In this document: positions 10,965 through 21,854 of the stretch, in pieces
How positions within the stretch are numbered: position 1 is the stretch's first letter
Layout of the letters: the number at the start of each line of letters is the position of its first letter
Assembly: GCA_030674185.1 (NCBI GenBank)
Contig: CM060307.1
Coordinates: 48,183,681 to 48,247,680 of the forward strand
Reading direction: 5' to 3'
DNA: 64,000 nt
Source of the DNA: Monoplex corrugatus
Lineage: Eukaryota > Mollusca > Gastropoda > Littorinimorpha > Ranellidae
Program-made: the position numbers and the translations under genes
Notes under the pieces: model-generated
Seen by the model: the letters and a program-made list of their open reading frames with translations, nothing else
The model's database searches: none
Told to the model about the DNA's origin: nothing

Positions 10965-11645
10965 CATAGAGTTCAATCTAGGATTGACACTATATGACAG
11001 TGCTGTACTCTGTACTTCTCACCTGTCTCACCTGTCGGCGTCACCGGGTTTGGTGTTGGCCGTTGCACATCTGGATGCCACCATCTTTTGTGGACAACTT
11101 CTTGAATGTTAAGGCCACTGATGTTGGTTATGTTCTCGATGTATAAGATTGGAGGTCTGCCTTTCTTCCTTTTTGCCACTGTTTTTCCTTGACAGATGGT
11201 TGCCATGAGGTCTCTGTTCTTGTTGCGTGACACATGGCCAATGTATTTTGTCTTCTCTTGTTGATGTCTGCTAGTAGTTTTCTGGTGGTATCAAGTTCTT
11301 CCAGGACACTTTCATTAGTTCTTCTATCTGTCCATTTGACTCGTAGTAGTCTCCGATAAATCCACATCTCTGCTGCCTCATTTCTTCTGCAATCAGTTTT
11401 TCTCAGAGTCCAGGCTTCGCAGCCATAAATCATGACTGGCCAGATCAAACACTTTAGAAGTCTTACTTTAGGTCATTTGGTATGGCTATGTCTTTCCAGA
11501 TGTTGTTGAGTTGGACCATTATTTGCTTTGCCATTCCAATTCTTGTTTTGATGTCTTCGGAGCAGGTTCCATCATCATTTTTTACAGAGCCACGATATTT
11601 GAAATCTTTAACACTCTGTACTTACTATCATAATATATCCTGGCG
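10965..11645 (-). mobile_element. RTE-type LINE fragment, second subfamily
   Basis: The minus strand reads VKDFKYRGSVKNDDGTCSED, IKTRIGMAKQ, IYGCEAWTLRK, AAEMWIYRRLLRVKWTDRRT and NESVLEELDTTRKLLADINK. The same C-terminal RTE region as at 6741-7290 is recognisable, but the protein subfamily is distinct (LRVKWTDRRTNESVLEELD against LRVPWTAKKTNETVLMEAD). Frameshifts are present. Sister fragments lie at 22720-22935 and 46340-46745. Confidence 0.8.
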
Positions 11646-11859
11646 TCAACCAGGCCCGAGAGATATAGACACCTGCGTTGCCGGTTATGAGATTACAGCA
11701 ACACCCTTAATGACGCATCCTTGAAATGGATGAGATTCGACCGAGTAGTCCCACTCTTCCCGGTGAGCACACAGCACCCTCATTGACTCGAGTTGGGGCC
11801 GAAAAACCCAACAATGATTTTGAAAGGACCAGTGGAGAATCGAACCCACCACCTTATTG

Positions 11860-12390
11860 TTATTGTTTAAAGCCCAGCCGACTGCGTAGAGCCATATCAG
11901 GGCTATAACCACTTCAAAACATACAAAACTTCAACAGGAAAAAAAAAAAAAAAAGAAAATTAAGTACACATATCAATGCATTCGAGCACATAATCTAAGG
12001 ACATGCCCCTGGCGTTGACCACTCCGTCCAAATTATGGCACAGGGGATTTAAAAAACGCACCTGAATACAAATATAAGCATATCTAAAGACACCAAAACA
12101 TATACAAAAACAGTCATAAATTACCTAAAATTGCTTCCTCACATCTCACCTCCCTAGAGTCCAAAATGCACTAATTACATGTACCCAATTATCAATCCTA
12201 AAAAAAAGTACATTAGACTTTAATGAACACATACAGGTGAATGGACCAGCGAGGCAGAAAATGATAGGTAGAAATGACAGAAAGCAAAGGAACAAGGCAG
12301 AAACAAAGAGAGTGACAGAAAAGAGGCAATTTGTAGCACAGACTTTCCAGAAGGTGGAAATACTATTTGTACTGAAAGAGCCCCTGGCAT

Positions 12391-12424
<34 letters not shown>

Positions 12425-12482
12425 GACCCACCACCTTCCAAGTCGGTAGTCCGTGGCGCTTACCACTACACCACGGCGACTG
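11860..12482 (-). mobile_element. SINE-like repeat (tRNA-like head, ~500-bp body)
   Basis: On the minus strand a tRNA-like head (12423-12481; GTCGCCGTGGTGTAGTGGTA resembles a Pol III A box) precedes a poly-C run, then a body with GGGGCTCTTTCAGTA, TTGCTTTCTGTCATTT and GGTCAACGCCAGGGGCATGT. It ends GGCTTTAAACAATAACAATA. The body recurs at 23325, 24935, 29150, 58480 and 63555, with shorter pieces at 37708, 52885 and 57080. It is non-coding. Confidence 0.75.
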
Positions 12483-13551
12483 GTTGATTGTATCATGGTT
12501 TACGTGTACAAGTCATGCTTGCCAGTGTTTAACCACTGCACCACGGCGACTGGTCGATTGTATTATGATTTATGTGTGCAGTCATGCTTGTCAGTGTTTA
12601 ACCACTACACCACGGCGACTGGTCGATTGTATTATGATTTATGTGTGCAGTCATGCTTGTCAGTGTTTAACCACTACGCCACGGCGACTGGTCGATTGTA
12701 TTATGATTTATGTGTGCAGTCATGCTTGTCAGTGTTTAACCACGACACCACGGCGACTGGTCGATTGTATTATGATTTATGTGTGCAGTCATGCTTGTCA
12801 GTGTTTAACCACTACGCCACGGCGACTGGTCGATTGTATTATGATTTATGTGTGCAGTCATGCTTGTCAGTGTTTAACCACGACACCACGGCGACTGGTC
12901 GATTGTATTATGATTTATGTGTGCAGTCATGCTTGTCAGTGTTTAACCACTACACCACGGCGACTGGTCGATTGTATTATGATTTATGTGTGCAGTCATG
13001 CTTGTCAGTGTTTAACCACTACACCACGGCGACTGGTCGATTGTATTATGATTTATGTGTGCAGTCATGCTTGCCAGTGTTTAACCACTGCACCACGGCG
13101 ACTGGTCGATTGTATTATGATTTATGTGTGCAGTCATGCTTGCCAGTGTTTAACCACTACACCACGGCGACTGGTTGATTGTATTATGATTTATGTGTGC
13201 AGTCATGCTTGTCAGTGTTTAACCACTGCACCACGGCGACTGGTCGATTGTATTATGATTTATGTGTGCAGTCATGCTTGCCAGTGTTTAACCACTGCAC
13301 CACGGCGACTGGTCGATTGTATTATGATTTATGTGTGCAGTCATGCTTGTCAGTGTTTAACCACTACACCACGGCGACTGGTTGATTGTATTATGATTTA
13401 TGTGTGCAGTCATGCTTGTCAGTGTTTAACCACTGCACCACGGCGACTGGTCGATTGTATTATGATTTATGTGTGCAGTCATGCTTGCCAGTGTTTAACC
13501 ACTACACCACGGCGACTGGTTGACTGTCAGTATTATGATTTATGTGTGCAG
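12482..13551. repeat. 69-bp minisatellite duplicating a tetraspanin splice acceptor
   Basis: About 15 units of 69 bp. Each reads tttatgtgtgcag, tcatgcttg(c/t)cagtg, tttaaccactacaccacggcgac, tggtcgattgtattatga. The first two blocks are identical to the 3' splice site and first five codons of the TM4 exon that follows directly. The third block matches, in reverse, the tRNA-like head of the adjacent SINE. Candidate acceptor AGs end at 12581 and every 69 bp to 13478; the real one ends at 13551 after a unit with 4 extra bases. Open frames of up to 484 codons are artefacts of the 23-codon period. Confidence 0.95.
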
Positions 13552-13659
13552 TCATGCTTGCCAGTGTATTTTGACTACGTAGCCGTTCACTTTGAAGACT
13601 TCATGAGAGACAGGCTGGTCCTTCTGGCCACATTGTCTGTGGCCTTCGCTCTGTGTTTG
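13552..13659 (+). CDS. Tetraspanin, fourth loop cysteine and start of TM4
   Basis: This 36-codon exon begins SCLPVYFDYVAVHFEDFM and runs into TM4 (LVLLATLSVAFALCL). The acceptor is tatgtgtgcag|TCATGC and the donor ttg|gtatgt, phase 0. It follows directly on YYQK of the preceding exon and gives the family pattern of a cysteine about 20 residues before TM4. The acceptor and the first codons are the last copy of a 69-bp tandem repeat, so 14 copies of the same splice site precede it (see the repeat at 12482-13551). A (CA)n tract begins about 20 bp after the donor. Confidence 0.85.
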
Positions 13660-13679
13660 GTATGTGTCCAGTATGTTGC

Positions 13680-13686
13680 ACACACG

Positions 13687-13763
<77 letters not shown>

Positions 13764-13773
13764 ACACACACAC

Positions 13774-13807
<34 letters not shown>

Positions 13808-14013
13808 ACAGACATAAAACACCACACCACAAACATATAACACACACACACACACACACACCACAAACATATAACACACACAGACATAACACACACAGAC
13901 ATAACACACTCGCATACACACACACCACAAACATATAACACACACACACACACACACTCATACACCGCAGACATATAACACACACACACTCACACACCAC
14001 AGACATATAACAC

Positions 14014-14089
<76 letters not shown>

Positions 14090-14141
14090 ACACAGCGCAG
14101 ACATATAACACACACACACTCACACACCACAGACATATAAC

Positions 14142-14220
<79 letters not shown>

Positions 14221-14384
14221 TACATATAAAAAAAAACTTCCACAGACATATAACACACACACACACACATACACACACAAACACACACACACACACACAC
14301 CACAGACATACAACACACACACACACACACAGACATATAACACACACACACACACACATAACACCCCACTCCCACAGACATATA

Positions 14385-14416
<32 letters not shown>

Positions 14417-14546
14417 ACACAAACACACACACACTCACCACAGACATACAACACACACACACACACACACACAGACATATAACACACACACACACACAGA
14501 CATATAACACACACACACACACAGACATATAACACACACACACACG
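13680..14546. repeat. (CA)n-rich satellite with catataacac motifs
   Basis: Long CA runs are interspersed with cagacatataacac and caccacagacatacaac. It starts about 20 bp after the TM4-exon donor and is interrupted at 14547 by a LINE; the same motif resumes at 16808. Confidence 0.97.
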
Positions 14547-16807
14547 CAGACAAGCTAAAATCTGTTGGTTTATCGGGCAATATGTTCAATTACATTAAAT
14601 CTTTTTTAGCTAATAGAACAATTCAGGCAAGAGTGGGAGCTAGTTATTCTTCTTCACGATGCCTCGACATGGGGATTCCACAAGGTTCAGTGATAGCACC
14701 TATTTTATTTAATATCCTTATACAGGATCTTCCTAAAGCTCTTTCAAATCGTGTTGTTTTAGTACAGTACGCTGATGATATATGCACTTGGATGAATATC
14801 ACTTTAAAAAAGACAACTCCACAGAGAACGCGAAATTACATCAGGAAGTTGTATCAAATTGATCTTGATAATCTTGGAAACTATATGTTAGAAAATGGGC
14901 TGTCGTTGTCAGCAGAAAAAACTAACATGATGCTGTTTGATCCTGGTGGTAACTCAAATAACTTGCCTATTTTCAAATTGCTTGGTGAAGTGTTAAATTA
15001 CAAACAGGTCGTAAAATTCCTGGGAGTTTACATCACGTCCAAATTAAGCTGGAATGTCCATTTTGATTATATTTTAACAAAAGCGCGAAAAACCTTCAAT
15101 TTTCTAAAGATAATAAGCAAATTACCCTGGGGAATGGATACAAATGTACTGATTCATCTGTCAACAGCGCTGGTCAGGTCTAAATTATCCTACGCGCAAG
15201 AAGTTTTCTTCAATGCACCCAAATATTTACTAAAAAAGATTCAGAGCTTGGACTGCAAAAGTCTTAAAATTGCACTAGGTGTACCAACTCATGCTTCTAC
15301 TCTGGAAACGTACAAAGTTGCTGGAATTCTACCTTTAAACAACCATCGTGAGTTAGCTACAGCAAAGTTTGCAATTAGAACTACTTCACAAGTGGATAAT
15401 TTTGTGAGCAAAGAAATTAAGATAAGGTCTGATACTGACTTTCCAAAACGAGCAAAAAACATTTCATCACAAATTACAGCCGCAACTTACATATCTGGCC
15501 TGATCAAACAGTCCAACATAACAATGGATGAAATTGCTGAGAAACCAACGATAACGCCTATCCCTACATGGGAAATGCTAAATGCCACATTTGATCTCGA
15601 TTATGCAAAAGTTAAAAAAGATGATAATGTCAACATTACGCTATCCACAGCTTGTGAACACATCGATGAAAAGTACAGTACCCACCTCCACATTTTTACC
15701 GATGGGTCAGTCTTAGCAAACCAGAGCGCTGGAGCAGCCTTTTATGTTCCAAAATTTAACATTAAAAAGTCTTTTTTCATTGGGGCAAATGTATCTATAT
15801 ATACAGCAGAATTGGTCGCTGTTGTTCAAGCGTTGCATTATTTAATAAGCCTTCGGCCTGTGTCATTCAAAGTAGTTCTCTTTGTTGATTCAAAATCTGT
15901 ATTATATGCCTTACAGTCTTTTGATACAGACACAAGACCTGACTTAATTATTGAGGCAAATCATCTAATACATTGTTTAAAGATAAATGGTTCGGAAATC
16001 AATTTATGCTGGGTGCCTTCTCATGTTGGTCTTCATGGCAACAACGTAGTTGACAGAGCAGCTAAATCCGGTGCCCTCCATTCTGAAAATTCCATAGAAT
16101 TACATGTTAACACCTCGGTAAAAGAAGCTTACAACTCGCTAGAATTAGCATCATGGATTCGATTTCATGAACATTTAAATGAAAAATTTGTGTCTCAAAA
16201 AAGAATCAAACTTTCAGTTCAAAATATCTGTAAAAATTTGCAGTATTCCTCGTTATATCATTTGAGATTAATTGTTATGACATATTTTCGCATTCAACTG
16301 AACGCTTTGAAAACAAAATATTGTAACAACGTTTTATGTATTTGTGGCGAACAATTCACATTGTATCACTGTTTGTTTTACTGCAGAAAGCTTCGTTCCT
16401 TTTTACCAAAGACGTTTACACAAGGAAACTATCTTGAAACGCATTTTAAAGAAGTTGTATCGGATCAAGTTTTGTTAGTTAAAATTTCAGAATCATTGGT
16501 TCACAGTCCTGTTAATGCGTTACTTTAAGATTATTATTATAATTATGATTATTTTTGTTTTGTTTTGTTTTGTTTTTATGACGATTTTTCTTTTACATTA
16601 TTGATGTTAGCGTTGTTCTAGTTTCATTTCTCTGTTCATCCATATCCTTTTTCTTAAGACCTTGCCGCTTCCTTTTAATTTTTTTTACGTCCCTTACTCT
16701 GTTCCCCTCTCCCCTCCACCCCCCCCCCTTATTTCATCCTCCATGCCATTTTTCCCCGTCTAATATCACTTATAGTGAAAAGACGTTAAATCAAGCAACG
16801 AACGAAC
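14547..16807 (+). mobile_element. 5'-truncated I-superfamily-like LINE, intact RT-RNase H frame
   Basis: The open frame runs from 14549 to the stop at 16526-16528, about 659 codons. It enters inside the RT domain (VGLSGNMFNYIKSFLANRTI), has the IPQGSVIAPILFN block and the catalytic YADD. It continues through the RT thumb to an RNase H domain with the four acidic residues in place (FTDGS, YTAELVA, FVDSKS, NNVVDRAAK) and ends in a Cys-His motif (CICGEQFTLYHCLFYC). The 3' UTR ends gacgttaaatcaagcaacga. EN, ORF1 and the N-terminal RT are missing. It lies in the last tetraspanin intron in sense orientation, inside the CA satellite. The intact frame suggests recent insertion; it cannot move on its own. 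Confidence 0.9.
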
Positions 16808-16856
16808 ATATAACACACACAGAGACATAACACACACACACACACACGCACGCATG

Positions 16857-16940
<84 letters not shown>

Positions 16941-17034
16941 TTATTTTCTGTTGACATGTTTTTACTGAGTAATATTTTCTGTAAAATGCAAACGCATTTA
17001 GAAGCTTGCTTTTCCGAGATTTTGTGCAAAGTCG

Positions 17035-17080
<46 letters not shown>

Positions 17081-17090
17081 TCTTTTTCTT
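16808..17090. repeat. (CA)n and (ATC)n microsatellites
   Basis: CA satellite resumes directly after the LINE (16808-16936), then a 100-bp spacer, then (ATC)n at 17034-17080. The stretch 17090-17430 has no supported gene. Confidence 0.95.
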
Positions 17091-17539
17091 CTTCTTTTTA
17101 ATTTTATTACCATGTTGAGTAACTCAAACTAGGAGACATTCAGTGGTGAAATATCTGTAACAACACTTATTTCATTGTCAGTTTTCTAAAAACAGTGTTT
17201 CTGCACTCAGGAAAGTCCATATGAGCTGACAACTCAGCTACCACGCAGTGAAAAAAAAAAAGATCCTAAATGACCATGGCAAATGCAGTAAGCCCAGGCG
17301 TAAACCATATCCGTTTGTAAAGGTTCGAGGTTCTACCTAACACATGAATTCTGTGTACATGTATGATGACCTACACTTGTATCTCTCGACACGTTGTACT
17401 GTATATGCGCGTTGGTGCGCGTTGTGTGGCTACGTCCCGGGGTTTGTCATCTCCCTACCTTGCCGTTCGGTTTGTAAACAAGGTAACTGATGACTGGGTC
17501 CGAATGGGTCACACAACACATGGACAGCCCCCCCCCCCC

Positions 17540-17725
17540 CCCCTTTGCTTGATGAAATAGCTATGGAGTGGCGTTGGGAGTTTGGGAGGTGATTGTCTGG
17601 AGAGTCTTGGTCTTTGAATACATGTATAAAGGTTGTATCTTGAATTTGTGTAGGGTGTTTGGCTTGGTACAAATAATTCTGTTAAATATTTTGGGGCGGA
17701 TCTGTGTACTGTTTTGAACATTTGT
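17540..17725 (-). mobile_element. LINE C-terminal remnant
   Basis: The minus strand reads MFKTVHRSAPKYLTELFVPS and then a short SRYNLYTCIQRPRLSRQS segment. This resembles the HKALHGLAPxYLSEL block near the C-terminus of CR1/L2-type LINE polyproteins. It is short and ends at a poly-C/G tract (17528-17543). Confidence 0.45.
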
Positions 17726-18097
17726 GTACTTTTGTTGTACTTAAATTGGTTTTATAGTGATAATGTTTCGGCGTTTTTTAATTTTTGGTCTGTAGATAGG
17801 GAACTGTCAGTTACTGGACGTTTTCTTGCTCCTCTGTGCAGGGAATTATTTGTTGAAAAGCTTGACAGCAAGCATCCCATATCAATGATGATGCATAGTC
17901 AGTATGGGATTGGATATGGGCTATGTAAAATAACTTTTTTTGCTTCAGTGTTGATAAAATATGAGAGTTTACGAACAAGAAATATATTCTGAGAGAGAGA
18001 GACAGACAGACAGGACAGACAGACGACAGACAAGTGTGTGTATTTTTTGACTTGATCCTTTCTACGTCTCTAACTGCCCCAGTGGGTCTGTGTGCAG
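17726..18097. other. End of last tetraspanin intron
   Basis: Unique AT-rich sequence with a GA-CAGA microsatellite (17990-18035). A pyrimidine-rich stretch (ccttttctacgtctctaact) precedes the terminal exon acceptor. One 92-codon frame shows no recognisable domain. Confidence 0.5.
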
Positions 18098-18169
18098 GTG
18101 GTACATATGCTGTGTCTGCTGCTGCTGTGCTGTGCTGTGAAGGAGAGAGGCAGGAGCGTCAATGTTTGA
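18098..18169 (+). CDS. Tetraspanin, terminal exon (end of TM4 and C-tail)
   Basis: The acceptor ctgtgtgcag|GTGGTA starts a short phase-0 exon reading VVHMLCLLLLCCAVKERGRSVNV followed by TGA at 18167-18169. It completes TM4 and adds a juxtamembrane CC pair, the usual palmitoylation site in tetraspanins, and a short basic C-tail. I joined it to the previous exon by phase, hydrophobicity and position. The intron between them is 4.4 kb and contains CA tracts and a sense-strand LINE. No convincing AATAAA was seen close downstream. Confidence 0.8.
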   Translation: MVHMLCLLLLCCAVKERGRSVNV

Positions 18170-18780
18170 GCTGCAGGAATAACAGTGCATTAACAGTATA
18201 CACAAACACGATGGACAAGTCATTCTAACGAAGTCTCTTTTTGTAGGAAAAGTATGGCAGAAAATCCAGATTTTGTAACGTTAAAGTCGCTGTTACTTTG
18301 AAGAGGCATCAGATGAAATACGTCTTAAAATGAAGCGAGCAAAATGGTGGAATGTCATAACAGTATAAGCAGAATGCAAATATTGTCTGGTCCGGCACCT
18401 TCCTAAAAAAATCCTGATTTCCCGATTTTTTTTTCAGCTGCGCGCCATGAAATCCAAATTCATGCATTTCCGACCACTCTTGGTCTACACCTTGACCCAA
18501 ATGTAGTAAAGATTCTACCAGAAACAGCATAGAAACTCCTGCTGGCACATTTTTGTGATAGACATAAAGACAGACACACAGGTACACGTCTTTCTTTGGT
18601 CGATAATGAAATAATCTCCCTTCTCCCTTTTCTCAAGGAGAGATTGAAAAGTAGATTACATTCATTCTAATATTTGCGCCTCTAGTGTACGAGTCCCTCC
18701 TATCACAGTGTACTAGCGCCTAGTAAAACGGTACAATGTTCCCTGCATATTATATACATACTATATACGCATATACATAC
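18170..18780. other. Putative tetraspanin 3' UTR / flank
   Basis: AT-rich sequence directly after the tetraspanin stop codon. No clear AATAAA and no supported reading frame were seen. Confidence 0.4.
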
Positions 18781-18784
18781 TATG

Positions 18785-19045
18785 TGCGTCCGACAGATAC
18801 TTCTGTATCGGTGCAAAGATATTGTGCTGAAGAAAGGATACCATGACCAGGGAAGACCACTAAAGCGATACAAAGATATTCTGAAGGCCTACATTAAGAC
18901 CCAGGGAGAAAATATTGGAAGAACTTGCAGGGTGGCTGAGGACAGAGAGGGTGGAAGATGTGCTTGCGGCGACAAGGGATATATGCATATGGAGGGCCAT
19001 GATCGCCAACGCCATGCGCAGGGCACATGATGATGATGATACATT
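18785..19045 (+). mobile_element. RTE LINE 3'-end fragment with ATG tail
   Basis: Contains reading-frame pieces GRPLKRYKDILKAYIKT and, in another frame, REKILEELAGWLRTERVEDV, typical of the far C-terminus of RTE-like LINEs, followed by a gatgatgatgat tail at 19028-19040. The same tail (ggagggccatgatcgccaac, gatgatgatgat) occurs alone at 21360-21412. Confidence 0.65.
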
Positions 19046-19316
19046 ATAAGCTGTGGCATCAACACCACCAACTGGGAAGATGCTGCCCGCAACGCAGAGC
19101 AAGCTGGCTACAGCAGTGCACAAAGGGCATAATCAAATTTGAACGGAGGAGAACAGCTGCTATTCAGCAAAAGACGGACCAGGCAGAAGTAGAACCCAAG
19201 GCCACAGAAGTCCTTTCTATGCAGCGCATGCAGAAGAACATGAGCCCCCAGAACTGGTATTGTATTTCACATGAAAACCCATCTTCTTCTTTGTCGTCTT
19301 CTCTCTTAACTTCTAA

Positions 19317-19503
19317 ACCTTTTGACTCCCGTACCATATCCACCAACTCCAAAAACTTAACCCCTTTGACTGCCTAACCCTATCCACCAGTTTCCTACAG
19401 GAAGCTGGTGGATAGGCTTAGGCAGTCAAAGGGTTACGTTTTTGCTTTGTTAGCATGGTTGACAATGTAGGATGCTGATGGACAGGTTATGGGACTCAAA
19501 AGG
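19317..19503. mobile_element. TTAA fold-back MITE copy
   Basis: Starts ccttttgactcccgtaccat and ends gggactcaaaagg next to TTAA. The centre holds a hairpin (ccaccagtttcctacaggaa, then gctggtggat). It belongs to the same family as 61195-61433 and 62462-62646. Confidence 0.75.
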
Positions 19504-19917
19504 TTAAATTAAGCCACGGCAGGACTATGTTAAGCGCCATATGCCCGAGATGTCCTCTTCATTTCTAACCCTTGTAACAGCAGGCATCACATCTCTCCGA
19601 CGTTTTCTCAAGTAATTCGATGCAGAAGCAACAACACAACTTCGTATCTGGTAGAATGGTAGTTATTATTACCTCCTAATACTTCGTTGAATTTAATGTG
19701 GCATCAATGGAAAATGTTATGGCAAATCGATAGAAACATTTCAAATCGGGGTAGTATTTGAACAATGATGGGTGGTGCTAGTGTCTGGCGCACGCGTCTC
19801 GCCTGGCACCACGGACCTAAAAATAGGAATGTTTAGGTCTGTAGCACTTTTCTGGGGCCACGATAGGGCAGCACGCTTATTGTTGTCAGTTTCAGCTTGA
19901 CCATACTATAACTGCAG

Positions 19918-20098
19918 GTCCTACACATGTGCAAGTGTGAATAGGTGTGGAACGTGCCCCTCTCTGCAATATTACGAGCACAGCACAGACGCGGGGATGA
20001 AAATCTGTGAACTAGCTCATTGGGGCGCTACACCAGAGAACTGTTCACCTGATACTTCCAGCTCTGTCAGTTGTGTGGCAAAGCCTGGGTTTCGGCAA
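19918..20098 (+). CDS. Orphan cysteine-rich exon, possibly TNF-receptor-like
   Basis: After a plausible acceptor (ctataactgcag|G) an open frame reads SYTCASVNRCGTCPSLQYYE, then HSTDAGMKICELAHWGATPE, then NCSPDTSSSVSCVAKPGFRQ. The C-x2-C-P-x3-YYE spacing, the TDAGMKIC block and SVSC-x3-PGF resemble TNF-receptor cysteine-rich repeats. The cysteine pattern is suggestive, not proof. A 3' donor is not clear (CAA|GTGGAT is weak), and no neighbouring exons of such a gene were found. It lies on the + strand after the tetraspanin gene and just before a SINE. It could be a remnant exon or part of a gene with distant exons. Confidence 0.4.
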
Positions 20099-20205
20099 GT
20101 GGATTTTCTGTCTATTCTGCAATCTTTTAACTATCTAGCGACCGTGACCATGCATCCGTCTGTCTTACCTGAATGCTCTGATGCTCCTAAAAGGGGAGAG
20201 AGAGA

Positions 20206-20812
20206 GAAGAGTGGCAGAATGGTTCAGACGTTCGCCTGCCAATAACTTAACTCGAGGTTCCAGGTTCGCTCCCCATACAGGCCTCGACTTTTCTCCTCAG
20301 TTTGACCGGAAAATCGTACTGAACGTCTAGTCCTTCGGAAGGGGACGAAAAACGAGTCGGACCCGTGTGGCTGCGCACGCTAAAGATCCCACGGCAGTTG
20401 AAAATCATCACGAGCAGGGCATTGTCCGGCTGCCTTGGTATAAAACATTGAAGAGATAGGTTGATTATCCCACCCCTTGAAGACCAATTAGCCTTCTTGC
20501 ATTTCTGAAGTCTTGGTTAAAAAATGTGAACATGAATATGAAGTTGACGCGAGGGAGAGGGGATGGGCGCCGCTCTCGTGGTGCTGACCCTGGGAAAGGT
20601 TGAGGTCTCTGCCACTCCCATACGACCTTGGGGTTATGGTACTATCTAGGTACGACCTCAGGACCTGGCCAGCTCATGGATTTATGTGCAGGCTTAAAAG
20701 GCTTGTGCCGTGATCATTCTGGATCTTCTCCATCACATGGCACCTGTGACTTAAGTGCATACGGAATTCATTCCGAGCGCTGAGACGTCATCTTGAGAAA
20801 TTGAAACTGAAA
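20206..20812 (+). mobile_element. tRNA-headed SINE, near full length
   Basis: The head gagtggcagaatggttcaga and ggttccaggttcgctcccc resemble Pol III A and B boxes. It is followed by a central cgcacgctaaagatcccacg block and a tail gaattcattccgagcgctga ending ttgagaaattgaaactgaaa. The copy at 57586-58222 is collinear, which sets its length at about 600 bp. It is non-coding. Confidence 0.85.
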
Positions 20813-21835
20813 TTTGAAAATTGAAATTGATAATTGAAAAATTGGCAATGTAGCGAGTCCATCGTTTTTTTCCCTTCTGTTTTCCCTTCCGTCTCCCCCC
20901 CCCCCCCCTCAAAGTTTCCTGAAGAATTTATTTAACTGAAGTCAGCAGTCGCTAAGATCTTTTATACATGGTTTTATTATCGTAGTTTTCGGCTTTTCTT
21001 AACTGAAGTCAGCAGTCGCTACACAGTCCAGTGTGCTGCTTGATGGTTGGGTAAAACAAGGTTTTACACACTATGTCCTTACGTATCTTACTTATACTAG
21101 GTTTAAGTCCCTAATACAACAGTGCGTTAGAGAACACACACAATACATTTGTAAAAACAAATCATTTGACAGAGCCGTAGGCTTAAGATTTCCATGTCTG
21201 ATATTCCCACCCTGCAATATATGAGCTGGCCTATTCGCTGCCTAGCTTAATGGTTAAATCATTATTGCGTGTTTTTAATAAGTCACCTTCCCCTCCACAT
21301 TTCAAGACCTTGCCAGCGCATATATTTTTGCGCAGGCTGAAGGGATCTACTATATAACTATGGAGGGCCATGATCGCCAACCCCATGCGACAGGGCACAT
21401 GATGATGATGATAGTCTCAACCTGTCCCTACTACGCGCTATACTTGTGCTTTACACAGCCACAGTCCCACTCGTACTTACCTTAGCTAGTTCCGACCACG
21501 GCAACAGTGTACCAGTCCTTATCACAACAATGTCAGTGTGTATCCATGGTGTGTTGCACAGTACCAATTATTATCAGAATCTGATGGTCAGTGGTAGAAG
21601 ATACGCATGAGTTTGGGACGGGGGTGGGAAGAAAGCAGACGGAAAAGCTGGGAAAGGTTGTGATGGAAAAGCTTTTAGGCCTCCATACTAGTGTATATTT
21701 CGGGCTGATCAGAAGGCCTACAAGTTCTCCCATCAGGTTCAACACACAGGCACGTGCTCAAACGTACGCGTGTTTTGGCAGAACTCTTGAGCCGTAAAGC
21801 CTGTTTTTGTGACATGATACATGACTTGTGTGTTG
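20813..21835. other. Intergenic stretch, no supported gene
   Basis: Includes a direct repeat of aactgaagtcagcagtcgct at 20936 and 21000, a poly-C run near 20895 and an isolated RTE tail at 21360-21412. The short frames show no recognisable domain. Confidence 0.6.
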
Positions 21836-21854
21836 TTGCATCTCCATAACGTTT

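Noticed and set aside
12484..13938. A 484-codon + frame through the 69-bp array
   Set aside because: It is kept open only by the 23-codon period and then runs into CA repeats. The true coding portion is the exon 13552-13659 in the frame fixed by its splice sites.
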